A model generated the notes under the pieces. The model saw only the letters and a program-made list of their open reading frames with translations. It was not told the DNA's origin and did no database searches. This document shows positions 15,523 through 23,633 of a DNA stretch of 64,000 bases, piece by piece. Where the stretch lies: the NCBI RefSeq assembly GCF_007997005.1, contig NZ_VOSL01000054.1, positions 248,001-312,000 on the forward strand, in the 5' to 3' direction. The DNA comes from Lujinxingia vulgaris (GTDB taxonomy: Bacteria > Myxococcota_A > Bradymonadia > Bradymonadales > Bradymonadaceae). A program made the position numbers and the translations under genes. The stretch's first letter is position 1, and every line of letters starts with the position of its first letter.

Positions 15523-16590
15523 TCAGTCGCCCGCCGGTAAGACCTCATCACAGGCCGGGTAGACCTCCTGCGGCTGAAACACGCCACCGGGGCAGGTCCG
15601 CTCCACATCGTCCCACTTATAAGGGCTGCAGAAGAACTGCGCCGGCCAGATCGGGTTGCACCCCGGCGCTCGCTGAATCTCGCGCACCCCCGGCAGAAGA
15701 TGAAACTCACCGCTGGCCTCATCGTAGCACTCAAGTTCGATGTCCCAGTTGGTATGCACCGGGAAGACCATCTCGGCATGCGAGGGCCGACCAATATAGT
15801 CCTCCATACGCACCAGCTCCCCGCCCTGGTGCAGCATGTCGTAGACCCGCACCCGGAACTCGTAGGTGCCGTTCCACAGGGGCGCGGCCTTCATACACGC
15901 CCGCGCAAGCTCCCCGTCCTGCTCCACGCTCACAAGCTCCGGCCCCATAAAGGGCTCCTGACCGCCAACTTGATCAAACTCAAAGCTCATAGGGTCGGCG
16001 TTGACGTCGCGTGCCGTCACACAGATCTCAACCTCTTCACACTCAAAAATGAACTTCGAGGGGCTGTACTCCATCGACACGATCACCGGTGGCTGGTTCA
16101 ACGCCGCGATCACATCGAGGGTGCCCGTATGGTCCGCATCACACTGACTCAGGATCAACACCTCGGTGGTCTGCTTCTCGCGAACCTGTACCGACGTGGC
16201 GCGTCCCTCATAACACTGCGTCGAAGGCTCTCCGTTGGCCTGTAGAGGCTGCACGCGGATGTCGTAGCACCCCGGATCTGCGACCGTAAAAAAGTCCGAG
16301 AAGAGGTGCGCCGAACCCCGATCCAGGGGGTTATCCTCCAGAGTGGGGATCATCCCCGGGATGCGCAGATCCTCCAGATCGCGACGCGCCTCTATGCGCT
16401 CGCCACCTCCGCCGCATCGCTCAATCTCAAAGAGAAAGCCCGAGACATCGCTGCCGCCGGTGATATCCACCGTCAGCTCCATCGACGCTCCACCTCGCTC
16501 ATCTCCCGGCCCGGGCTCCTGCAAGACGCCACAGCTGGCCAAGCATCCGGCGGCAACCGCAAGCCCCCATTTATGTCGATGAATGTTCAT
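15523..16590 (-). CDS. Array lipoprotein 2 (core plus Cys-rich tail)
   Basis: 355 residues with a lipoprotein signal ending CLASC. The core matches its neighbours: DLEDLRIPGMIPTLEDNPLD, HLFSDFFTVADPGCYDIRV, TTEVLILSQCDAD, LDVIAALNQPPVI, then an Ig/PKD-like part with a YDMLHQGGELVRMEDY strand pair and FPVHTNW. The tail of about 70 residues is its own: six further cysteines and aromatic residues (CNPIWPAQFFC, CPGGVFQPQEVYPAC), likely a small disulfide module. GGGGGAG lies six bases before the ATG. It has no sequence resemblance to the preceding hydrolase. Function unknown. Confidence 0.8.
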   Translation of the reverse strand: MNIHRHKWGLAVAAGCLASCGVLQEPGPGDERGGASMELTVDITGGSDVSGFLFEIERCGGGGERIEARRDLEDLRIPGMIPTLEDNPLDRGSAHLFSDFFTVADPGCYDIRVQPLQANGEPSTQCYEGRATSVQVREKQTTEVLILSQCDADHTGTLDVIAALNQPPVIVSMEYSPSKFIFECEEVEICVTARDVNADPMSFEFDQVGGQEPFMGPELVSVEQDGELARACMKAAPLWNGTYEFRVRVYDMLHQGGELVRMEDYIGRPSHAEMVFPVHTNWDIELECYDEASGEFHLLPGVREIQRAPGCNPIWPAQFFCSPYKWDDVERTCPGGVFQPQEVYPACDEVLPAGD

Positions 16591-17083
16591 CGCGTCTCCC
16601 CCTCTCGGATATCGAGTTCCCGGGCAGCGGGACCTGGCGAGACCCCTCGCGCTCCTCCCACCCCGTTCCCTCTCGGCTTAATGGCCCGACACCAACCTCG
16701 TGGTGTGCCGGCACCCGACCCTTGCGGTAGGACCGCCGCGACATCGTCCCCCCTACCTCATCAGGTCATAGATAAAACGTAATCCTCAGAACTTCGTGAG
16801 CAATCAGATTTAGGCCATTTTATGGAATTCTGTGAATTCTGATCCGACCGTGATGTCACTCGCCACGCGCTCTGCACCGGGGGTTCGCCACTCCCCAGCC
16901 TTCCTGGCCTGAGCACCGGCTGCCCACGTCGCGAAGCGAGTTCGCCCCCTCCCTCTTCGCCGAACGCGTTGCACCGGCACCCACCGCGCACGAACGAAAA
17001 ACGCCCTCGGCGGTCCCCATGGACCCCGAGGGCGTCGGCACCGCGCTCAGCACATCAAGCGCCGCGCGCTACGCGGCGCTCGC
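16591..17083. other. Long intergenic region within the lipoprotein array
   Basis: 493 bp. The part next to 17084 carries two hairpins (listed separately). An AT-rich block at about 16765-16845 stands out from the GC-rich surroundings and contains GAATTCTG twice, at 16825-16832 and 16834-16841. It is the likely promoter area for array lipoprotein 2. The rest shows no gene-like frame or RNA gene. One CTGGCGAG octamer lies at 16634-16641. Confidence 0.5.
17001..17080 (-). terminator. Two hairpins after array lipoprotein 3; the distal one ends in a T-run
   Basis: Reading the lower strand from 17084, the first hairpin is a perfect inverted repeat, AGCGCCGCG (17058-17066) with CGCGGCGCT (17072-17080). 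The second pairs ACGCCCTCGG (17001-17010) with CCGAGGGCGT (17026-17035), with an inner GGTCC/GGACC stem, and is followed on the lower strand by TTTTT at 16996-17001. The second looks like a true intrinsic terminator. Confidence 0.75.
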
Positions 17084-18832
17084 TCAGTCGCCGCCCCCAT
17101 CACCGCAGGCTCCCGGGCCGATATGGCCCCCGTTGTACGAGCGCATCACAAACATCAGGTCTTTGGCCCGCACCCGATCAATCGTATCGGGATCATCGAC
17201 GCCCAGCAGGCTCTCCGCCTCCGCCATCACTGCAGCTACCTCCGCCGGCACCGGCGCACCGGAGGCCTCGTTCAACCGCGCCACGATGTACTGCTGCGCC
17301 ATGAAGGCCCAGGCCCGCGACTTCGGCACCCGCTCCTCCACCAGCTCCACCCAGGTCATCCCGTGCAGCTCCGTGTCCTCGCTGATCGGCCAGGAGACCT
17401 GTCGGTCCGGGTCTCCCTCATAGCGATTATTGTCGCGCCAGTACTGAAGATCGCGCGTGCATTGCTCCACCTCTCCGAGGACATCTTCCTCCTCATCGCG
17501 GTGGTCTTTCTTCTTATGCTCCTCCTCTTCGGGCTCTTCCACCTCTCCGAGGACATCTTCCTCCTCCTCATCGCGGTGGTCCTTCTTCCGATGCTCTTCC
17601 TCGTCAGGCTCTTCCACCTCGCCAAGGACATCTTCCTCGTCCTCCTCGTCGCGGTGGTTTTTCTTCTTATGCTCCTCCTCTTCCGGCTCTTCCACCTCGC
17701 CTAAGACGTCTTCTTCTTCCTCGTCGCGGTGGTCTTTCTTCTTGTGCTCTTCCTCTTCCGGCTCTTCCACCTCGCCTAAGACGTCTTCTTCTTCCTCGTC
17801 GCGGTGGTCTTTCTTCTTATGCTCCTCCTCTTCGGGCTCTTCCACCTCGCCAAGCACGTCTTCCTCAGGGCGCTCCTTATCTTTGTCGTGGTCGTCGGCC
17901 GGCTCATCTTCCACCTCGCCAAGCACGTCTTCCTCATCCTCATCGGCCGGAGGCTCCTCGCAGGTCGAATACACCGGGAAGCTCAGCCGGGCGTGGGAGC
18001 GGGCGGAGTCGTCGTTCTCGCGGAGCAGATCTTCCACGCGCACACGCTCCCCATCGGCGTCGACAATGACGTCGTAGGCGCGCACCTCGAAGGCGTAGGC
18101 TGCGGTGTTGCCCGGGGTCAGGGTCACGCACTCTACCACCTCACCCTCGGCGTTCGGATCGCTGGTTGAGCTCACCTCGACGCCCTCAAGCGGTGTCGGG
18201 CCGGAGAGCTGCTCCCACTCAAACTCAATATCGTCGGCGTCGCTGTCGACCGCGGTGGCGCATATCGTGAGCTGCTCGCAGGCCACCAACTTCGAAGGCT
18301 CAAAGTCCAGGTGCGTCAGCGTCGGCGAGAAGTTGAGCACCCCGAGCACGTCCATAGCACCGAAGTTGTCGCCCCCGCACTGACTCACCATCGCGATTTC
18401 GGTCGTCTCCCCGGCGCGCACCTCCACCCCGGAGGCAAAGGACGGCTCACAGAGCTCGACCTCCTCGCCATCCTCATCAATGGGCACGATCTCCACGTCG
18501 TAGCACCCCTCTTCGAGCACCACGAAGTAGTCCGCAAAGATCACTCCCTGCTGACCGGCGACCTCCAACTGCTCGAAGGCCTCGTCGTCCGGGAAGTCCA
18601 GCTCGTCGAGCGTGCGCTCATCGACGACGACCTCCTCCCCCTCACAGGTCTCGATCATAAAACGCACCCCGGCGACCGACTCGACCTCACTTAAGTCGAC
18701 CGTCAGCGCCAGGCCTGTCTCACCTCCACCTCCCGAGGGATCGGGGGCCGGTGGGTCAAGGCTCTCCATGCCACAGCCTACCAGCGCTCCTGCGCAGGCC
18801 AGGCTCAGGGCCAACCTGATCGTTCCTCTCAT
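17084..18832 (-). CDS. Array lipoprotein 3 with acidic 25-residue repeat region and C-terminal WRxNNR-type domain
   Basis: 582 residues. The signal ends GALVGC. The core is shared with its neighbours (DFPDDEAFEQLEV, YFVVLEEGCYDVEIVPI, TTEIAMVSQCG, LDVLGVLNFSP, then EWEQLSGPTPLEG). Residues from about 300 to 455 are a low-complexity array in which DVLGEVE recurs seven times in units of about 25 residues rich in Glu, Lys and His. The last 120 residues form a domain with YWRDNNRYE, SWPISEDTELHG and IVARLNEASGAPVP, clearly homologous to the C-terminal domain of array lipoprotein 4. The composition is very acidic. Start ATG with GAGGAGG six bases upstream. Confidence 0.82.
   Translation of the reverse strand: MRGTIRLALSLACAGALVGCGMESLDPPAPDPSGGGGETGLALTVDLSEVESVAGVRFMIETCEGEEVVVDERTLDELDFPDDEAFEQLEVAGQQGVIFADYFVVLEEGCYDVEIVPIDEDGEEVELCEPSFASGVEVRAGETTEIAMVSQCGGDNFGAMDVLGVLNFSPTLTHLDFEPSKLVACEQLTICATAVDSDADDIEFEWEQLSGPTPLEGVEVSSTSDPNAEGEVVECVTLTPGNTAAYAFEVRAYDVIVDADGERVRVEDLLRENDDSARSHARLSFPVYSTCEEPPADEDEEDVLGEVEDEPADDHDKDKERPEEDVLGEVEEPEEEEHKKKDHRDEEEEDVLGEVEEPEEEEHKKKDHRDEEEEDVLGEVEEPEEEEHKKKNHRDEEDEEDVLGEVEEPDEEEHRKKDHRDEEEEDVLGEVEEPEEEEHKKKDHRDEEEDVLGEVEQCTRDLQYWRDNNRYEGDPDRQVSWPISEDTELHGMTWVELVEERVPKSRAWAFMAQQYIVARLNEASGAPVPAEVAAVMAEAESLLGVDDPDTIDRVRAKDLMFVMRSYNGGHIGPGACGDGGGD
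17465..17940 (-). repeat. In-frame minisatellite encoding the DVLGEVE repeats
   Basis: Units of about 72-78 bases, mostly copies of one 25-codon segment (DEEEEDVLGEVEEPEEEE plus a HKKKDHR end). Five near-complete units lie between partial ones. They differ by single substitutions and by loss or gain of one or two Glu/Asp codons, and always keep the frame. Confidence 0.85.
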
Positions 18833-19265
18833 CCTCTACCTCCTCATACGACGCGATGGACAGGCAGTGGACACACCTCCAGTCAGGGTGGGCCCTCTGC
18901 GAGGAAGCCCGAGATCCCACGCGCCCCACGCGCGTGCGTCATCTCTGCGGCAACTTCGTGCGACAACGACCAACCGCCGCACTCCCTGTGCGATGGCGGT
19001 GATCCAGCATCCTCGCGAGGATTTCAGGAACGAACACAGCGCGTCTGGCTCTACACCAACACTCATACGGCAACGTCGCGCTTTCGAGTTCCTAATGTAA
19101 TCAGCAGGTTGAGCACGCCAAACAATTCGCACTAATCACACTATAAGCGAAACCAAAACGCGCTGACCGTTCGTCGCGCAACGACAAACGCCGCCCCCAA
19201 CATCGGGGGCGGCGCGAGATGTCTCAGTGCTGGCAGCGACTTAACCCTCTGCCCCTGTCGACCAC
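18833..19265. other. Intergenic region between array lipoproteins 3 and 4
   Basis: 433 bp. A hairpin that may end array lipoprotein 4 lies at 19189-19214. The AT-richer stretch 19085-19165 is the probable promoter region of array lipoprotein 3. No gene-like frame and no RNA gene were seen in the rest. Confidence 0.5.
19189..19214 (-). terminator. Hairpin after array lipoprotein 4
   Basis: CGCCGCCCCC (19189-19198) pairs perfectly with GGGGGCGGCG (19205-19214). On the lower strand it is followed by TTTG only, so the U-tract is short. It lies 52 bases after the stop codon. Confidence 0.65.
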
Positions 19266-20843
19266 TCAGTCGTCGTCATCGTCGTCATCGTCATCGTCGT
19301 CATCATCATCGTCGTCATCATCATCGTCATCATCATCGTCGTCATCATCATCGTCATCGTCATCATCATCGTCATCGTCATCATCATCATCATCGTCGTC
19401 TTCGTCGTCGCACTCCGTCAGCAGGCCGTTGTTAAACGCGTCCAGGATGCCTGCCAGGGCTGTGGCGACGGCCCCATCAACGCTGGCCGGCGGGATCTCA
19501 TTGCACTGCTCCAGGAGCGTCTCGGCCTGAGAGAGCGCGGCGAGCACCGCCGGCGGCGCGAAGGCCCCATCGGCAACATTAAGGCTGGCGGCGATGAACT
19601 GGGGCGCGAGGATGTACCAGGCATCCCCCATAGGCGGCGTTCCGAGAATGTCGAGCCAGGTCTCGCCACAGAGCGGGGTGTCTTCGTCAATCGGCCAGGG
19701 GTAATACTGGTTGCCGGTCTCAAAACGGTTGTGGTTCCGCCAGTAGCCGCGCGTATGCGGGCACACATCCCCCGGCTCGCCAGTGTCCGGTTCGCCCACA
19801 TCAGGCTCGCCGACATCCGGTTCGCCGACGTCCGGTTCACCCACATCGGGCTCGCCGACATCCGGTTCGCCCACATCAGGCTCGCCGCCGGTGTCTTCCC
19901 CGACATCAAGCTCCCCGCCGACGTCGGTGCCCACATCATCGCCGGCGTCAGGCTCCGAGGGGCAGCTCACATACGCGGGGAACTTCAGCGTGGCGCGCGA
20001 GCGAACCTCGCCATAGCCGTTGGCGGCATACCACTCTTCAGCGGTCACCAGCTCGTCATCCAGATGAAAGAGGTCCTGCGCCTTGAGGCCGAAGAAGTAG
20101 CTCGCCGAGACATCATCGAGCTCATAGCGCACACACTCCACGGTCTTACCGTGGAAGGTGTAGCGGTGGATCACCTCCGGACCGCTGAGCACCGGCGGAC
20201 CGCTGAGCTGCTTCCAGGTCAGGCGCACCGGATCCTGATCGGCGTCACGCACCGTCGCACACAACTTCAACGTCGCCGGGCAGCTCAGAAACTTGCCCGG
20301 GTGGTAGGTCAGCTTCGTGATCTCCGGGGGATGATTGAGCGTGGCGATCACATCAAGCCCCCCGACCTCCTCCCCCTCACACTGGCTGATGATGAGGATC
20401 TCGGTGGTGGCGCCCTCTTCCACTTCCACATCCTCTGCGCTGGCCGGCGCGCACTTCGTCGAAGGCGTATCTCGCCCCCGCATCGGCGTGATCGTCACGT
20501 CGTAGCAACCCGCCTCCAGCACCGTGAAGTAGTCTGCGAATTGATGCTCCGAGTCTTCGTCGAGCGGTGAGTTGACGAACTCGGGGATCTCTCCGGGCAG
20601 CTGCAGATCTTCGAGGAGCCGAACCTCCTCCAGGACCGTCTCCGACTCCCCGCAGCGCCTCACCTCATAGCGCATCGCCCGCACATCGGAGGGCCCCTGC
20701 ACCGCCAGCAACATGCTCAACCCGGTCTGCTCTTGAGCCGAGTTCTCTCCCGGAACGCCCCGCTCCCGCTCCGCCACCTCATCACAACCTACCAGCGCCC
20801 CACACATCACCAGCGCACACCACCACGGTGTGAATCTCGACAT
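19266..20843 (-). CDS. Array lipoprotein 4 with GEPDV linker, WRNHNR domain and poly-Asp tail
   Basis: 525 residues from ATG 20843 (GAGGGGGG just upstream; the frame is open to 21119 but that part has no signal or ribosome site). The signal ends GALVGC. The core matches the array (LLEDLQLPGEIPEFVNSPLD, YFTVLEAGCYDVTITPM, TTEILIISQCE, LDVIATLNHPPEI, TWKQLSGPPVL). A linker of about seven GEPDV pentapeptides leads to a domain with GYWRNHNRFE, PWPIDEDTPLCG and APQFIAASLNVADGA, recalling the GYWKNHP-type domains of other bacterial surface proteins. It ends in 44 consecutive Asp directly before the stop. The tail could bind cations or mineral. Confidence 0.82.
   Translation of the reverse strand: MSRFTPWWCALVMCGALVGCDEVAERERGVPGENSAQEQTGLSMLLAVQGPSDVRAMRYEVRRCGESETVLEEVRLLEDLQLPGEIPEFVNSPLDEDSEHQFADYFTVLEAGCYDVTITPMRGRDTPSTKCAPASAEDVEVEEGATTEILIISQCEGEEVGGLDVIATLNHPPEITKLTYHPGKFLSCPATLKLCATVRDADQDPVRLTWKQLSGPPVLSGPEVIHRYTFHGKTVECVRYELDDVSASYFFGLKAQDLFHLDDELVTAEEWYAANGYGEVRSRATLKFPAYVSCPSEPDAGDDVGTDVGGELDVGEDTGGEPDVGEPDVGEPDVGEPDVGEPDVGEPDVGEPDTGEPGDVCPHTRGYWRNHNRFETGNQYYPWPIDEDTPLCGETWLDILGTPPMGDAWYILAPQFIAASLNVADGAFAPPAVLAALSQAETLLEQCNEIPPASVDGAVATALAGILDAFNNGLLTECDDEDDDDDDDDDDDDDDDDDDDDDDDDDDDDDDDDDDDDDDDDDDDD
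19269..19400 (-). repeat. Trinucleotide microsatellite encoding 44 consecutive Asp
   Basis: 132 bases made only of GAT and GAC codons (read on the lower strand), directly before the TGA stop. The two codons are interspersed rather than in one pure run. Length change in steps of three would alter only tail length, not frame. Confidence 0.9.
19784..19890 (-). repeat. 15-bp tandem repeat encoding the GEPDV linker
   Basis: About seven 15-base units that differ at third codon positions; the unit nearest the C-terminal domain reads DTGEP instead of DVGEP. Linkers of this kind are common between extracellular modules. Confidence 0.8.
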
Positions 20844-21127
20844 GCATCCCCCCTCACGTTGTGTGTTTCTGCTCGTGGGCTGCGACCCCACGCTCACGCA
20901 GCCCGCATCGCGTCTGCTCTGCAGGAAGCCCCCGCAGTCGCAACTAAACGTAACCATGCCCCTCGCGTCAGCAACCGCCCCACCTCCCGAGCGCGAACAT
21001 TTACAACATTTGCCCCCTCGCGTTAGCATGCCTGCAGGATTGGGAATGCCGCGCCCGCGCTGCGCATTGTTGCCCTGCGCGCGGGCCGCGTCGGCCCATC
21101 GCCCCCCACCGAGGAGCACTCCCCATC

Positions 21128-21970
21128 ATGTCCAGTCGTCACCAGGCCGTTCTCGGCATCTTTTTCGAAGAAGGCGTCACCACCCTCTCGCCAGCCCACC
21201 TGGCGTATCGGATGGGTGTGCCGGTGCGCGAGGCCGAGGCGCTGCTCGACGAGATGGTCACCCAGGATCTGCTGGCGCTCGACTTCAGCGGGGATCACGA
21301 CTTCGGCTACCGCCTGCCGCCGGGCACCCTGCCTCCCAAACCTCGACAGCCCCACAGCCCGCAGACCGAGGCCTCCCAGGCGGTCCTCTCGCAACACCCT
21401 GGCCGGCAGCGCTCGTCGTCGCCCTATGCGGCCGAAGCTCAGGACGGCGCTTACGGAGTGTCCTCCCCTGCGCATTATGCGGCGGGCTCATCCCATCCCG
21501 CGCAAGCCTACGGCAGCGCGCAACGCCGGGAGGCTCCCCCGATCTCGTACAGCGCCTCAGCCGATGGAACCGATGGCTCAGTAGGACCGATCCGCACCTC
21601 CGGCCGGGGGTATGCGCAGCCCGCACACCCGCATCACCGGCCAACCTCATCGCCCTCGGCGCCCCCCGCGCCATTCTCAAACTCGCCCTACTCCACGGCG
21701 GCCGACGCAGGCCGCCAGGAGCTTGTCCCCTTCCGCGACAACCTCCCTCAGCAGCACGTGCGCCCCGACCGTCGCCCCTTTGTCGCCGGGCTGCTCAGCT
21801 TCCTTTTCACCGGCCTCGGGCAGGTCTACAACGGCGAGCCCTTAAAGGGCGGGCTGATGTTCGCGACCAGCATGATGCTCTGGCTCTTCTGGATGGGCTG
21901 GGTCGTCTCGATGTGGTCGATCGCCGACGCGTACACCGTGGCTCAGCGCGCCGAGTCTCAGGGCGCCTGA
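21128..21970 (+). CDS. TM2-domain membrane protein with helix-turn-helix-like N-terminus
   Basis: 280 residues in three parts. Residues 1-70 look like a small winged-helix-like unit (LSPAHLAYRMGVPVREAEALLDEMV). Residues 70-215 are a disordered linker rich in Pro, Ser, Ala and Gln. The C-terminal 65 residues are a TM2-type pair of membrane helices: FVAGLLSFLFTGLGQVYNG, then LKGGLMFATSMMLWLFWMG, ending with a W-x-I-x-D-A-Y motif typical of TM2 (SIADAY). The TM2 family is widespread and of unclear role. A membrane-bound protein with an N-terminal HTH-like domain would be unusual; the HTH reading is tentative. Confidence 0.72.
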   Translation: MSSRHQAVLGIFFEEGVTTLSPAHLAYRMGVPVREAEALLDEMVTQDLLALDFSGDHDFGYRLPPGTLPPKPRQPHSPQTEASQAVLSQHPGRQRSSSPYAAEAQDGAYGVSSPAHYAAGSSHPAQAYGSAQRREAPPISYSASADGTDGSVGPIRTSGRGYAQPAHPHHRPTSSPSAPPAPFSNSPYSTAADAGRQELVPFRDNLPQQHVRPDRRPFVAGLLSFLFTGLGQVYNGEPLKGGLMFATSMMLWLFWMGWVVSMWSIADAYTVAQRAESQGA

Positions 21971-21998
21971 ACGCCGGTTTTTTCTCAGGACATTTGCA

Positions 21999-23633
21999 GT
22001 GGCTGACGCTGATCTCCAGAAGCACGCCACCGCCATGCCGCCATTCTATCGCGGCGTGCGCTTTCTGGCGCACTGGTCGGTGCGCCTCTATTTTTACGAC
22101 ATCCAGGTGGTGGGCCATGAGAATGTCCCCGAGCACCAACCGCTGATCCTGGCCGCCAACCACCCCAACTCCATCATGGACACGGTGCTGCTGGCCACCG
22201 AGACCCCCTTTCGCATCAACTACATGGCGCGCAGCGGCATCTTCAAACATCCCGTGGTGCGCGCGGTGCTCAACGGTGTGGGCGTCATCCCCATCTACCG
22301 CGCCAGCGAGCTGGGCGGACAGCCCGCCCGCAACCGGAACAGCTTCTACCGCGCCTATGAGCTCCTGGAGGCCGGGGGCTGCATCGGCATGTTCCCCGAG
22401 GGTGCCAACTCCCCCGATCGCCAGGTCCGTGAGCTCAAGACCGGCACCGCGCGCCTTGCCCTGGAGGCCGAGGCCCGCAACGACTACCGCCTGGGCGTGC
22501 AGATTCAACCGGTCGGGCTGAACTTCGCCGACCGCGACCGCTTTCTCTCCAGCGTCCTGATCCGCTACGGCAAACCCATCGACGTACGCGACTTTGCCGA
22601 CCTGCACCGCACCGATCCCCGCCAGGCGGTCTACGAGCTGACCCAACTCATCCTTCAGCGCCTGCGCGATGTGGCGACCCACGTCCATGACGAGCGCAAC
22701 CGCCAGCTTGTGATGGACATCCACCGCATCTACGGCAACGAGCTCCTCAAAGAGTTTATGGGAGACTACGATGTCGACGTGCGCCCGCTGACCCACAAGC
22801 TCTTCGATCGCGTACGCGCCGCCGACGGCCCTCGCCCCGACCTCGATGACCGCTTCACCATTGAGCAGGCCATCGCCGACGCGGTGGACTACTATGAGCA
22901 GCGCAACCCGGCGATGGTCGCCCGGGTGCGCATGGACATCCGTCGTTATAAAGATCACTTAAAGCAGGTGCGCCTGCGCCACGACATCGTCCATGAGCAC
23001 AGCCCCGAGAACCTGAGCAGCCGTCGCGAGGCCATCAAACTCACCGCGTATGCGCTGGGCCTGGGGCCGCTGGCCATCTACGGCATGATCACAAACCTGG
23101 TGCCCTACCTGCTGGTGCGCGCCATCGTCTCGCACCAGCCCGAAGAGGCCAAACGCGCCTTTATCGCGCTGATCAACAGCTTCTATGCGTTTCCGCTCTG
23201 GTACGTCTTCCTGGGCTGGTATGTCTGGAGCAGCGCGAGGCCGCCGATCTGGGCAATGGTGCTCTTCGTCGGCAGCCTGCCACTGACCGCGTTTTTCTTT
23301 CTGACCTGGTGGCGAAAGATCCTCGTCTACCGCGATCGCATCCTCTCGCGGACGCTCTTTCGGACCCAGACGAACCTGCTCGAAGACCTGCGTCGCGAGC
23401 GTGAGCGCCTCATTGAGACCTTTGAGAACGTCAAGATCGACTACCTCATCGCCCGCTTCGGCCACCTCTTTGAGGAGGACGCCGCCTACGCGCTGCCCTG
23501 GCAGCCGGAGCTGGCGAGCCCTCCCGGCGAAGCGCCGAAGGCCGCGATGAGCCCCCCTGCCCGGGCCGAGAGCGCCCCCACCAGCGCCGGGCTCACCCAC
23601 GATTCATCCCCCCAACTTCAGGAGCAAGAATGA
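21999..23633 (+). CDS. PlsC-type acyltransferase (glycerol-3-phosphate or lysophospholipid acyltransferase)
   Basis: 544 residues from a GTG with AGGA eight bases upstream. Residues 35-230 form the acyltransferase domain: catalytic NHPNSIMD (54-61), IPIYRASE, and FPEGANS with the [12 protein letters not shown] block. The catalytic His and Asp are five residues apart (H-x5-D), as I recall for Gat1/Sct1-like enzymes, not the H-x4-D of PlsC. Residues 350-450 contain three or four hydrophobic helices that anchor it in the membrane. It should acylate glycerol-3-phosphate or a lysolipid. Its stop codon overlaps the start of the thiolase gene (ATGA), so the two are translationally coupled. Confidence 0.85.
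   Translation: MADADLQKHATAMPPFYRGVRFLAHWSVRLYFYDIQVVGHENVPEHQPLILAANHPNSIMDTVLLATETPFRINYMARSGIFKHPVVRAVLNGVGVIPIYRASELGGQPARNRNSFYRAYELLEAGGCIGMFPEGANSPDRQVRELKTGTARLALEAEARNDYRLGVQIQPVGLNFADRDRFLSSVLIRYGKPIDVRDFADLHRTDPRQAVYELTQLILQRLRDVATHVHDERNRQLVMDIHRIYGNELLKEFMGDYDVDVRPLTHKLFDRVRAADGPRPDLDDRFTIEQAIADAVDYYEQRNPAMVARVRMDIRRYKDHLKQVRLRHDIVHEHSPENLSSRREAIKLTAYALGLGPLAIYGMITNLVPYLLVRAIVSHQPEEAKRAFIALINSFYAFPLWYVFLGWYVWSSARPPIWAMVLFVGSLPLTAFFFLTWWRKILVYRDRILSRTLFRTQTNLLEDLRRERERLIETFENVKIDYLIARFGHLFEEDAAYALPWQPELASPPGEAPKAAMSPPARAESAPTSAGLTHDSSPQLQEQE

Noticed and set aside
17465-17940. Repeat array considered as CRISPR
   Set aside because: Units are contiguous, keep the reading frame and have no unique spacers of fixed length; no cas gene is near.
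19219-19530. Upper-strand frame coding a long poly-Ser run
   Set aside because: It is the complement of the GAT/GAC tract that codes poly-Asp on the lower strand, where the rest of the protein has clear domains.
20844-21119. N-terminal extension of array lipoprotein 4
   Set aside because: Open frame, but composition is not gene-like, and a lipoprotein signal with ribosome site begins at 20843.
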